Source: Peptococcaceae bacterium
Lineage (GTDB): Bacteria; Bacillota; Desulfotomaculia; Desulfotomaculales; Desulfocucumaceae
Assembly: GCA_013336365.1 (NCBI GenBank)
Contig: JAAXTT010000014.1
Location: 1-20,333 of the forward strand
Length of the DNA stretch: 20,333 bases
Reading direction: 5' to 3'
Positions 1 through 7,125 of the stretch are shown here, piece after piece. How positions within the stretch are numbered: position 1 is the stretch's first letter; every line of letters begins with the position of its first letter. The notes under the pieces are model-generated. The model did not search any database. It was not told the DNA's origin and was given only the letters and a program-made list of their open reading frames with translations. A program made the position numbers and the translations under genes.

Positions 1-331
1 AATTAAAACGAAAATCCGCACCCAAATCAATCAGCTTCTTGCCCCTGCGATTGACCTCAGCAGCAACATCCATAGAATGACCATGAGGCAATGCAGTAAA
101 AATAACATCACATCTGTCAACAAGCACCGGCAAGTTCAACTCTTCCCCCACCATCTCCACATGCTTGTAAAGGTGAGGATAAACCTCCCAGAAAGCCATT
201 CCTGCATAGCTCTTTGTGGTTAAACCAGCTATATTGGCATTAGGATGAGAAGATAAAATCCTGACCAGCTCAGCCCCGGTATACCCTGTAGCTCCAATTA
301 TACCAACCTCTATTTTTCTCCCTTGAACCAA
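1..331 (-). CDS. argC: N-acetyl-gamma-glutamyl-phosphate reductase, N-terminal part (runs off left edge)
   Basis: ArgC catalyses the NADPH-dependent reduction of N-acetylglutamyl-5-phosphate to the semialdehyde in arginine biosynthesis, in the cytoplasm. About 110 residues are present. The start shows the dinucleotide-binding fingerprint IGATGYTGAELVRIL, followed by SSHPNANIAGLTTKSYAG and, further on, FTALPHGHS, all characteristic of ArgC. I chose the TTG at 331-329 because an AGGAGGG ribosome binding site lies about 10 bases upstream and no in-frame ATG is better placed. The catalytic cysteine region is beyond the edge. It follows the radical SAM gene on the same strand after a 129-base gap, and an AT-rich promoter-like stretch there (roughly 350-390) suggests its own promoter. 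Identity is firm; the C-terminus cannot be seen. Confidence 0.93.
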   Translation of the reverse strand, partial: MVQGRKIEVGIIGATGYTGAELVRILSSHPNANIAGLTTKSYAGMAFWEVYPHLYKHVEMVGEELNLPVLVDRCDVIFTALPHGHSMDVAAEVNRRGKKLIDLGADFRFN

Positions 332-352
332 AATAATTTCTCCCTCCTGATT

Positions 353-384
353 AAACCATAAATTTATATTTTATAATTCATTAC
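353..384 (-). promoter_or_regulatory. AT-rich argC promoter region with ARG-box-like half site
   Basis: On the minus strand this stretch reads TAATGAATTATAAA followed by a second degenerate AT-rich copy ending in AAATTTAT. The ATGAAT half matches the left half of the Firmicute ArgR/AhrC ARG box, but the right ATTCAT half is poor. A TATAAA element here could serve as the -10 for argC. An arginine-responsive site before argC would make biological sense, but this is a weak match and an inference only. Confidence 0.25.
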
Positions 385-460
385 AAAGTAATAACCTCTA
401 TTATTCTTGAGACAAGCACTATTTCCTTCACCGGATCCACCTTGTAGTCAGGATACACTC

Positions 461-1465
461 TTACAAAATAATTTTTATTTTGTAGCCGCAATAAATACAG
501 CAATCCTCCTTCAATCCTGAAAGCTCCACCCCATATCCGTTGCGATTTATTAAAAGCCCGGAACAATCCGGGCAATATGTATTACTAAGACCCAGTTCTG
601 GGGCATTCCCTGCATATACGTAATTTAAATGTGCCTTAGCAATATTTACAGCATTTTCTATGGTTTCAACCGGAGTAGGCAGTAAGTCAAATTTATAGCT
701 GGGAAAATATCTGGAAAAATGCAGGGGTATATTTTTATCCAGTCCAGCCAGCCATTTTGACAGCTCTTCTATCTCCCGGGGAGAATCATTGAGGCCGGGA
801 ACCAGTAAGGTAGTAATTTCAACATGACATTGCCCTGCAGCAGCCTCAACTGTTTGTATTACAGGCATCAATTGCCCTAAACATACTTTACTGTAATATT
901 TGTCAGTAAAGCCCTTGAGATCAATATTCATTGCATCAAGGTACGGCAGTATTTTTCTTAAAGGCTCCTGATTTACATAGCCATTTGTAACCATTACATT
1001 TTTAAGACCAGTTTCTCTGGCAATCAAAGCAGTGTCATACACATACTCATACCAAACAAATGGCTCAGAATAAGTATAGGCTAAACCGATGCAATTCTGC
1101 CCCTCATTACTATTGCCGGACAAAGCTAATTCTACTGCCTTTTCAGGGCTTAGATAAACAGTTTTTGGATCGCCATGTGCTATCTGCCAATTTTGGCAAA
1201 ATCCACAATGCAAATTACATCCCCTGGTACCTAAAGACATAATCTCAGCCCCCGGGTGAAAATGATAGAGGGGCTTTTTTTCTATTGGGTCAAGTCCATA
1301 AGCAGAGCATTCCCCATAGTTTGTTGCATAGAGAACACCTTGCTTATTTTCCCTAACCCGGCAAAATCCACAGTTTCCAGGTTCAATTATACAATGCCTA
1401 GGGCAAAGCTTACAGGAAACACTGCCGAAATTATTTCTTTCATAAAATAATGCTTCCTTGTTCAA
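461..1465 (-). CDS. AmmeMemoRadiSam-type radical SAM protein
   Basis: A 334-residue radical SAM protein related to pyruvate formate-lyase activases. The [4Fe-4S]/SAM motif is RGCNLHCGFCQNWQ (Cys83, Cys87, Cys90). A cysteine-rich N-terminal segment (SCKLCPRHC, GNCGFCRVREN; Cys18 to Cys35) and a C-terminal CPDC...CCIYC zinc-ribbon-like tail match the AmmeMemoRadiSam subfamily rather than a true PflA. The tail ends in KIKIIL where the family usually ends close to IPGVW. The start is TTG at 1465; the only SD-like element is a run of eight G about 6 bases upstream. It lies 34 bases after the LigB/Memo-AMMECR1 gene, its usual partner, so the two are likely one operon. The reaction is not assigned here: PflA-like glycyl-radical activation is possible, but no glycyl radical enzyme is in the window. 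Confidence 0.88.
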   Translation of the reverse strand: MNKEALFYERNNFGSVSCKLCPRHCIIEPGNCGFCRVRENKQGVLYATNYGECSAYGLDPIEKKPLYHFHPGAEIMSLGTRGCNLHCGFCQNWQIAHGDPKTVYLSPEKAVELALSGNSNEGQNCIGLAYTYSEPFVWYEYVYDTALIARETGLKNVMVTNGYVNQEPLRKILPYLDAMNIDLKGFTDKYYSKVCLGQLMPVIQTVEAAAGQCHVEITTLLVPGLNDSPREIEELSKWLAGLDKNIPLHFSRYFPSYKFDLLPTPVETIENAVNIAKAHLNYVYAGNAPELGLSNTYCPDCSGLLINRNGYGVELSGLKEDCCIYCGYKIKIIL

Positions 1466-1499
1466 AAAATACCCCCCCCGTCATTTGAACCCTTAAAAC

Positions 1500-2897
1500 T
1501 TAATAATATCTGACAACCTCAAATCTTAACATTTGAAATGGTTCTCCCTGTACTATCCCGGCCTTGTCCTTAGCTATTTGCAGCTGTTCATCTACACTGT
1601 CCACACCTTCAAGATTTGGCAAGAGCAAACCCTGTTTTCTATCTGTTTTTACTATTACCCCATAACGAACCGGATCCAAGTTGTCTTTACTCTCCACAGC
1701 CTCTGGAGATCCAAGAACATCTACTGAAATATCAAGCTCATCAAGCTCCGATTCTTTTAGCGGATTAAATCTTGGATCATTATACCCTGCACTTATGGCG
1801 TTATTAATGGTTTCCTCTACAATGTTTTTTCTCTGAGGCACAACAGTGCCTATACAGCCCCGTAAATGGCCATTTTTTTTCAATGAAACAAATACTCCTG
1901 CCGGCTTCCTAAATTCCTCCGGAACATCTTCAGAAGACATTGGGTTACCTGTAGTGTAATTTTCCAGAGCCTTTCTGGCAACGCCGGGAAGAAACCCTTC
2001 TTTTTCCTTTTTAATTATATGTTTTTTTACACGTTTTTCCTTTATCTCTGCACCGAAATAATATTTATCAACAAAATCCCCGGGCTTGATAGCCGCAACC
2101 AGGTAGCCTACTCCAAAGGGTCCTTCATAGGATAAAATATCAAAATCAATCTCACTGCCATCCAGGATTCCCAAAAGCATCACTATAGGTCTTAACCCAC
2201 ATTCTCCAGCTGCGTCAACAAGCTCCCGGTCAAAGTCCAAAATACCTGAAACATCCTCTGTCTTCAATAAGCCAATAAGCTCCCGGTCAAACTCTTCTCC
2301 CCGGGGATTATAACCGGCAGGAGCACCCTGGGTAAGACGATGAGATAAGTCACCACTGGCAATAACTGCAGCTCTTTTACCAGTTGCCTCCACGGCATCC
2401 CTTACTGCCATCCCAAAGAAATACAGCTCCTCATAAGACAAAAAACCCATATAAATAATAACCAAAGGCAGGCTCACACCTGACTGAGAAATAAAATGTA
2501 GCGGGACTGTCAGTCCATGATCCAATTTAAGCCCCACTCCATATCCTCGGGCTATTGTCTCAGTTAGTCCCACCATTGCTGTACCGATAGCAGTTCCTTT
2601 GTTGATTATGGCCTCTGCCAAATCCAGATTATTCTCAAAAACAAATTTTTCCTGAGGAGCATTGAAATCAGCTAAATCTCCACTCAAAACAGGCTTCAGG
2701 TTAACACCTATGCCGTCACTAAAACAGGGTCCATGTGGAGAAATCATTATCAGCACTTCAGCCTGACTTTCCTTCAGCCTATGGCCAAGCTCCAGCATTG
2801 CCTGCCTTGATTTCAGTACCAGCTCAGATTTTTCACCACCAACTGAGGGAACCATTATGGGAGGATGAGGACAAATTCCCGCAAATACAACTGGCAT
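1500..2897 (-). CDS. LigB/Memo-like domain fused to AMMECR1 (AmmeMemoRadiSam proteins B+A)
   Basis: A 465-residue two-domain protein. Residues 1 to about 280 form a LigB-dioxygenase/Memo-like domain with ICPHPPIMVP (His11), ISPHGP (His55), SGDLSHR (His186) and GECGLRPI (Cys233). By order these could be the three His and one Cys that line the human Memo site. Residues about 295-465 form an AMMECR1 domain with the hallmark LRGCIG at 345-350 followed by NAISAGYNDPRF. Human MEMO1 and AMMECR1 are separate proteins; here they are one polypeptide next to the radical SAM member. The start ATG at 2897 has AGAAGGTGA just upstream. It follows the LysE-type gene by 32 bases. The cellular role of this set is poorly defined and I assign no substrate. 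Confidence 0.87.
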   Translation of the reverse strand: MPVVFAGICPHPPIMVPSVGGEKSELVLKSRQAMLELGHRLKESQAEVLIMISPHGPCFSDGIGVNLKPVLSGDLADFNAPQEKFVFENNLDLAEAIINKGTAIGTAMVGLTETIARGYGVGLKLDHGLTVPLHFISQSGVSLPLVIIYMGFLSYEELYFFGMAVRDAVEATGKRAAVIASGDLSHRLTQGAPAGYNPRGEEFDRELIGLLKTEDVSGILDFDRELVDAAGECGLRPIVMLLGILDGSEIDFDILSYEGPFGVGYLVAAIKPGDFVDKYYFGAEIKEKRVKKHIIKKEKEGFLPGVARKALENYTTGNPMSSEDVPEEFRKPAGVFVSLKKNGHLRGCIGTVVPQRKNIVEETINNAISAGYNDPRFNPLKESELDELDISVDVLGSPEAVESKDNLDPVRYGVIVKTDRKQGLLLPNLEGVDSVDEQLQIAKDKAGIVQGEPFQMLRFEVVRYY

Positions 2898-2929
2898 ATA
2901 TTCACCTTCTTTTTATTGCTATCTATAGC

Positions 2930-3595
2930 CTATATTATATTCCCTATTGCACCCCTAATAAAATAGGCTCCCAATAAAACTATAAAAATACCACATAGAA
3001 ACAATATCCCATTATATAATTTTTGGCTGATAAAATTTCTGCCTCCGGCAACCATTGCAGAAACAAGGGAATACCATACTAAATCTGCCAAAATATGACC
3101 GGTAAAAAAATAAGGCACCCCCCAATAAGTGCTTTGAATGGTTTGGGTTATATATAACAAGCCAACGGTAGCCCACCAAATGCTCCAATAAGGGTTGGCA
3201 AGACTGTAAACAATCCCAGCTCCCGCCGGCTTAAGCCATTCCTTTAAACTGACTCGCTCAGTAACATTATTCCTTAGACTGCCATCTAAAAACAGGGTAT
3301 GTTTTTTTATATAGATATCTCTGACCATATTTCCACCTAAAAACAACAAAAATACTCCACCTACAAAACCTATTGCTCTATTGACAGCTTCCCCCGAAAG
3401 CAAGGTTGCCGCACCCAACATCAGCATTGCTACCAGTACCAGCTCCAGCAAAGCATGCCCTGCAATAATAACAGGGCCTGCCCAGAATCCCTTTTTCATG
3501 CTTTCTTTAACTGTAACCACCAATAAGGGTCCGGGCATCATTGCTCCTGAAAAAGCAACTAAAAATGAAGTTGTAAAAACCGCTGCCAAATCCAT
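2930..3595 (-). CDS. LysE/RhtB family exporter
   Basis: A 221-residue integral membrane protein of the LysE/RhtB amino-acid exporter superfamily, normal in length, with about six hydrophobic segments. The N-terminal signature FSGAMMPGPLLVVTVKES is the family motif (the PGP at the first helix). A charged cytoplasmic loop with LKEWLKPAGAGIVYSLANPY precedes the second helix bundle, which also fits. The ATG at 3595 has a GGGAAGGT ribosome binding site. It is the first gene of a minus-strand run (LysE, Memo/AMMECR1, radical SAM) with 32- and 34-base gaps, so an operon is likely. The exported substrate cannot be told from the sequence; basic or small neutral amino acids are usual. A link to the downstream radical SAM chemistry is only a guess. 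Confidence 0.85.
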   Translation of the reverse strand: MDLAAVFTTSFLVAFSGAMMPGPLLVVTVKESMKKGFWAGPVIIAGHALLELVLVAMLMLGAATLLSGEAVNRAIGFVGGVFLLFLGGNMVRDIYIKKHTLFLDGSLRNNVTERVSLKEWLKPAGAGIVYSLANPYWSIWWATVGLLYITQTIQSTYWGVPYFFTGHILADLVWYSLVSAMVAGGRNFISQKLYNGILFLCGIFIVLLGAYFIRGAIGNII

Positions 3596-3737
3596 TTTAC
3601 CTTCCCCTACCCATTATTTAATGAACTCTTTTAAATAAAATAACTTTACCTTATTCTATTTTATATCGATAATATAATATAGAACCTAGAATCCACCTGC
3701 CCAATACTGACAATATTCTGACAGGAGCTGTGGACCA
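3596..3737. promoter_or_regulatory. Divergent intergenic promoter region
   Basis: This 142-base AT-rich interval separates the minus-strand LysE gene from the plus-strand FliK-like gene. TATAAT at 3673-3678 on the plus strand, with a weak TTATTC 16 bases upstream, is a candidate promoter for the rightward block. TATAAA on the minus strand (3665-3660) is a candidate -10 for the leftward block. Neither has a strong -35 element. Confidence 0.35.
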
Positions 3738-4322
3738 ATGCAAATAAATAGACTTTTACCACTATTAATAAATATCCTAGCTGGACCTAAAGAAATAAAC
3801 AAGCCTGCCAATTCTACGGAATTTAGCAAAATCATGCATAAAGGTACTGAAAAACCACAGGAATCAATTGCATCAGACTTTAAAAGCATATCTCTTGAAA
3901 AACCGGCAGAACAATCTCAAAACAAATCAATTCAGACTACCCCGGAATTCTTGCCTTTACCTATAAAATCAGACCTTTATGAGCAGGCAGACTTCTTTGT
4001 AAAAAATAATACAGACGAAAATAGAAACTCTGACGCCCAACAAAAAGAAATTTTTATCCGACTTAATACCGAAAACATCGGGCTTTTATGGATTTCTCTG
4101 GCCGGCGCAGAGGATTCACTGAAAATAATCCTCTACACTGAAAGGGAAAGCTATACCATAATGTTTCAGGAGGTCATGCCATTTTTAGTAGATGAGCTGC
4201 AGCAGCTGGGTTATAATAAAGTCACAGTCAATGCTGTCACCAGACAAGGCATAAAAAGCTGTGCTGAAATAAGCAGTAGCAAAAATCCCTCTCAACTTTA
4301 CTTAATTGATATGGAAGTGTAA
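3738..4322 (+). CDS. FliK C-terminal-domain-like protein (YlqG-type)
   Basis: A 194-residue protein. The first ~100 residues are polar and low in complexity, rich in Lys, Ser, Gln and Asn, and look disordered. Residues ~105-185 look like the C-terminal domain of flagellar hook-length control protein FliK: RLNTENIGLLWISLAG (the 'L.PE.LG.v.v.l' strand), then a second strand and a helix with MPFLVDELQQLGY. A FlhB-tail-like gene begins 3 bases after the stop, and FliK and FlhB tails are known partners, which supports the reading. An AGGAG sits 10 bases before the ATG. Bacillus ylqG/ylqH is a comparable pair outside the flagellar operon. The protein is much shorter than flagellar FliK and lacks its long ruler region. 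Its function is unknown and the family call is moderate. Confidence 0.55.
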   Translation: MQINRLLPLLINILAGPKEINKPANSTEFSKIMHKGTEKPQESIASDFKSISLEKPAEQSQNKSIQTTPEFLPLPIKSDLYEQADFFVKNNTDENRNSDAQQKEIFIRLNTENIGLLWISLAGAEDSLKIILYTERESYTIMFQEVMPFLVDELQQLGYNKVTVNAVTRQGIKSCAEISSSKNPSQLYLIDMEV

Positions 4323-4325
4323 GCT

Positions 4326-4613
4326 ATGAAAAAGAAAGAGAAACCTGCTTCCTCTCCTGATGTGGCTGCCGCCCTTCATTATCAATCTGAAAAAGATAGT
4401 GCACCAAGGGTTGTGGCAACCGGCAAAGGAGATCTTGCCAAGAAAATAAAGGAAATTGCTTTAAAGGAGAATGTTCCTATTTATCAGGATACTGTTCTGG
4501 CTCAGGCCTTGGTCAAGCTGGGAGCAGGCACCGAAATTCCTGAGGCACTTTATCAGGCTGTTGCCCAGATTTTGGTTCATATTTCCCGATTAGACCGCAA
4601 ACTCAAATATTAA
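4326..4613 (+). CDS. Stand-alone FlhB cytoplasmic-tail-like protein (YlqH-type)
   Basis: A 95-residue soluble protein matching the C-terminal cytoplasmic domain of FlhB/YscU export-gate proteins without the membrane part. Matching stretches are APRVVATGKGDLAKKIKEIA, KENVPIYQDTVLAQAL and GTEIPEALYQAVAQIL. In full-length FlhB the tail follows an autocleavage NPTH; here the equivalent position reads SPDV, so the Asn, Thr and His are gone and no cleavage is expected. In flagella this tail switches export specificity together with the FliK C-terminal domain. No flagellar genes appear in the window, so the pair must act elsewhere or belong to a distant flagellar system. It starts 3 bases after the FliK-like gene and is followed 12 bases later by deoC. 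Confidence 0.85.
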   Translation: MKKKEKPASSPDVAAALHYQSEKDSAPRVVATGKGDLAKKIKEIALKENVPIYQDTVLAQALVKLGAGTEIPEALYQAVAQILVHISRLDRKLKY

Positions 4614-4625
4614 TAAGGAGCACCT

Positions 4626-5327
4626 ATGATTATCAGCCCGGATATTATTGTTTCTCTTATAGACCACACCCTCCTCAAATCTTATGCCACCAAGGATGAT
4701 ATCATCCAGCTGTGCCATCAGGCAAAAAAACACAAATTCAAAGCCGTCTGTATTAATCCAAGCTGGGTGAGAATAGCTGCTCAAGCATTGACCGGTTCAC
4801 CTGTGCAAATTTGCACTGTAGTCGGCTTTCCCCTTGGTGCTAATACTACAGAAACCAAAATCAATGAAGCAATAGAAGCAATAAGAGATGGTGCCAATGA
4901 AATAGATTTGGTTATAAACATAGGTCTCCTTAAAGGAAATTCTCCGGACCTTTTTTTTCAGGACCTAAACAAGGTAATTAAGGCAATAAACTCTGAAAAC
5001 TCTGGGACAGTTATAAAAACTATAATAGAAACCTGTTTCCTTAATCCGAGGGAAATAGTTGCCGCCTCCAAGCTTTGCGAAAAGGCCGGTGCACATATTA
5101 TTAAGACCAGCACTGGCTTTGGTTCTGGGGGAGCCAAGGTGGAAGATATTATATTGATAAAAAATTCAATATCTGCAAACACAGGTATAAAAGCATCCGG
5201 AGGCATAAGCAGCCTAGATCTGCTGATTTCTATGTATAATGCCGGTGCTACCAGAATAGGAACCAGCTCAGGTCTTCAAATCATCCGTGAAATTAATGAA
5301 AAATATTCTTCAGACAAAATAACCTGA
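4626..5327 (+). CDS. deoC: Deoxyribose-phosphate aldolase
   Basis: DeoC cleaves 2-deoxyribose-5-phosphate to glyceraldehyde-3-phosphate and acetaldehyde in deoxynucleoside catabolism, in the cytoplasm. The 233-residue length fits the short DeoC class. The Schiff-base lysine is Lys160 in IIKTSTGFG, the proton-relay pair appears as Asp94 in NEIDLVINIG and Lys189 in GIKASGGIS, and VCINPSW and VVGFPLGA are also conserved. AAGGAG at 4615-4620 gives a good start at ATG 4626. The gene is embedded in a tight plus-strand run (FliK-like, FlhB-like, deoC, thioesterase, HD protein, smpB) rather than with phosphopentomutase or nucleoside phosphorylase genes. Confidence 0.96.
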   Translation: MIISPDIIVSLIDHTLLKSYATKDDIIQLCHQAKKHKFKAVCINPSWVRIAAQALTGSPVQICTVVGFPLGANTTETKINEAIEAIRDGANEIDLVINIGLLKGNSPDLFFQDLNKVIKAINSENSGTVIKTIIETCFLNPREIVAASKLCEKAGAHIIKTSTGFGSGGAKVEDIILIKNSISANTGIKASGGISSLDLLISMYNAGATRIGTSSGLQIIREINEKYSSDKIT

Positions 5328-5357
5328 TACCATATTTGCTAAGGAGAAATGAATACA

Positions 5358-5771
5358 GTGCTAATGAAAATTCTGGAAAAAGAAGGGAATATGTGCTTTG
5401 GTTGCAGTACTGATAATCCCATAGGACTGAAGCTGAAATTCACCTTTGAGGAAAATATCTGCATAAGCACCTTTACCGCCGAATCCTGTCACCAAGGCTG
5501 GCCGGACTGTGTTCACGGAGGAATTATTTCCACCCTTTTGGATGAAGTAATGTCTCAATGGTTATGGTTTAACGATATCGCTGCCATGACTGCGGAGCTC
5601 TCTATTCGCTTCAGCAAGGCTGTCCCCCTATATGTACCCCTTAGGCTAGAGTCCAGGAAAATCGGGGGCAGGGGCAAGCTCTATATTATGGAAAGCAAAA
5701 TAATTTTACCTGATGGCAATGTACCCTGCCGAGGTGAGGCAAAATTCTTAAGATACCCTGAAAGTCCTTAA
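5358..5771 (+). CDS. Hotdog-fold thioesterase (PaaI-like)
   Basis: About 137 residues, a typical single hotdog domain that hydrolyses acyl-CoA or a similar thioester. HGGIISTLLDEVM is the PaaI-type catalytic segment, preceded by a CFGCSTDNPIGLKLKF opening typical of this subgroup and followed by TAELSIRFSKAVPL. I prefer the GTG at 5358, 11 bases after the AAGGAG ending at 5346. The ATG at 5349 is only 2 bases from that site, and the ATG at 5364 is 17 away. The gene begins 30 bases after deoC. The substrate is unknown. Confidence 0.83.
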   Translation: MLMKILEKEGNMCFGCSTDNPIGLKLKFTFEENICISTFTAESCHQGWPDCVHGGIISTLLDEVMSQWLWFNDIAAMTAELSIRFSKAVPLYVPLRLESRKIGGRGKLYIMESKIILPDGNVPCRGEAKFLRYPESP

Positions 5772-5801
5772 CCAAAAATCTGCTATATTGGAGTGAAGGT
5801 A

Positions 5802-6353
5802 ATGAAAAGACCGGAAGCAGAGAAACTGCTGCATCATCACCTGAAAAATAAGAATCTTATTAAGCATAGTTTAGCTGTCGAGGCAGTAATGAGAGGTCTG
5901 GCCAAGCATCTGGGAGAGAACCGGGAATTATGGGGCATAGCAGGACTTGTTCATGACATTGACTATGACTGGACCAAGGATGCTATGGCAAAGCATAGTC
6001 TTGAAGGCGCTAGAATACTTAAAGAAAATGGATTTTCAGAAGACCTTGTATATGCTGTCAAGGTTCATAACCATATTCATGGACTGCCCCGTATAAGTTT
6101 GCTGGACAAAGCTCTCTATGCCGCCGATCCTGTAACAGGACTTATCACCGCAGGAGCCTTAATCCTTAAGGAAAAAAAACTATCCAGCGTGGATGTTCCC
6201 TTTCTGATAAAACGCTTTGCAGAAAAATCCTTCGCACGAGGAGCCAACAGAGAAACAATTCTTTCCTGTACAGAGCTGGGCTTGACCCTTGAAGAATTTC
6301 TATCTATCAGCCTTTCAGCAATGCAGGAAATTTCTCAAGAAATCGGACTATAA
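5802..6353 (+). CDS. HD-domain metal-dependent phosphohydrolase
   Basis: A 183-residue HD-superfamily protein. The metal site is visible as His22 (IKHSLAVE), the His51-Asp52 doublet in GLVHDIDYDW, the second helix pair AKHSLEGARIL and VHNHIHG, and an Asp in LLDKALYAADPVTG. The HDIDYD context matches uncharacterised HDIG-type hydrolases that act on nucleotides or phosphate esters. I take ATG 5802 because GGAG at 5790-5793 lies 8 bases upstream; the in-frame GTG at 5793 overlaps that site. It sits 30 bases after the thioesterase and 29 before smpB, so co-transcription is likely. No substrate is assigned. Confidence 0.86.
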   Translation: MKRPEAEKLLHHHLKNKNLIKHSLAVEAVMRGLAKHLGENRELWGIAGLVHDIDYDWTKDAMAKHSLEGARILKENGFSEDLVYAVKVHNHIHGLPRISLLDKALYAADPVTGLITAGALILKEKKLSSVDVPFLIKRFAEKSFARGANRETILSCTELGLTLEEFLSISLSAMQEISQEIGL

Positions 6354-6382
6354 ACACTTGAATATTAAAAGGAGGATTCCTG

Positions 6383-6844
6383 GTGTCTGAAAAAATTATT
6401 ACCGTCAATCGCAAAGCCAGACATGAATATCACATCATGGAAACCTTTGAAGCAGGGATAAATCTAAAGGGAACGGAAGTAAAATCCCTTCGCCAAGGAA
6501 ATGCAAACCTTCAGGACAGCTATGCCCGCATTGAGAACGGTGAAATATTTTTGTATAACATGCATATCTCACCTTACACTCAAGGCAATCAATTTAATCA
6601 TGAGCCAAAGCGACCCCGACGCCTGTTAATGCATAAGCATGAAATCATCAGGCTGTTCAGCAAGGTTCGAGAAAAAGGTCTTTCAATAATTCCTTTAAGG
6701 CTGTATTTTAAAAATGGAATTGCCAAGGTAGAACTGGCTCTGGCCCGTGGGAAAAAGCTTTATGACCGAAGAGATGACTTGGCAGAAAGAGATGCTAAAA
6801 GAGAAATGGAGAGAGCAAAAAAGGAAAGTGCTCGAAACATATAG
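6383..6844 (+). CDS. smpB: SsrA-binding protein
   Basis: SmpB binds tmRNA and delivers it to stalled ribosomes for trans-translation. The 153 residues carry the family landmarks: NRKARHEYHIMETFEAGI, LKGTEVKSLRQG, NLQDSYARIENGEIFLYNMHI, LALARGKKLYDRRDD, and a Lys/Arg-rich tail ending RAKKESARNI. The start is GTG at 6383, placed correctly behind AGGAGG at 6370-6375. It is the last gene of the plus-strand block and is followed by a strong hairpin. The tmRNA gene, which is often adjacent, is not found downstream. Confidence 0.97.
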   Translation: MSEKIITVNRKARHEYHIMETFEAGINLKGTEVKSLRQGNANLQDSYARIENGEIFLYNMHISPYTQGNQFNHEPKRPRRLLMHKHEIIRLFSKVREKGLSIIPLRLYFKNGIAKVELALARGKKLYDRRDDLAERDAKREMERAKKESARNI

Positions 6845-6888
6845 CATTTCTAATCCCGGTCACTTTATCCAAAAACAAAATCACATTA

Positions 6889-6931
6889 AAAGGTCTAGCC
6901 CCGATAAATGAAATATCGGGGCTAGACCTTT
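6889..6931. terminator. Perfect 18-bp inverted-repeat terminator after smpB
   Basis: Arms at 6889-6906 and 6914-6931 are perfectly complementary (core GGTCTAGCCCCGATA) with a 7-base loop. It ends the smpB block on the plus strand. A-rich and T-rich flanks make it usable from both sides, so it could also stop leftward transcription from the flavoprotein gene at 7126-8559. The T-run is short (TTTAT). Confidence 0.8.
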
Positions 6932-7076
6932 ATAGCATAATGCTTAATATTCAGCCTGACTAATGGGATAATTTCATAAGTCTCAAGAACTTTCTCCCCA
7001 GGATTAAGATAAGAACAAACTGATATATGATGTTACTTTGCCTTCTTTTTTCACCACTGGTCAGAATGTATCTCAT
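6922..7076 (-). other. Possible remnant of a small gene (two overlapping open frames)
   Basis: The minus strand has a 38-codon frame starting at ATG 7076 (MRYILTSGEKRRQS..., stop at 6960) behind a GGGGTG that could be a weak SD. A second frame, open down to a TAG at 6922-6924, reads ...YLNPGEKVLETYEIIPLV, which has protein-like composition. Together they suggest one short gene broken by a frameshift, or chance open frames. I recognise neither. The second frame's stop lies inside the terminator hairpin. Nothing else is seen between smpB and 7126. Confidence 0.25.
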
Positions 7077-7125
7077 AAATAACACCCCGTTTGTTTAGAA
7101 TATTTTATATTGATTGGGACTTTCC

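Noticed and set aside
381..575. A 64-codon minus-strand frame overlapping the radical SAM 3' end
   Set aside because: It is in another frame of a well-supported gene for most of its length, has no ribosome binding site and resembles no family; only the tail lies outside the gene.
6845..7125. tmRNA (ssrA) gene expected next to smpB
   Set aside because: No tmRNA 5' end, tag-reading frame or tRNA-like 3' end could be found on either strand.
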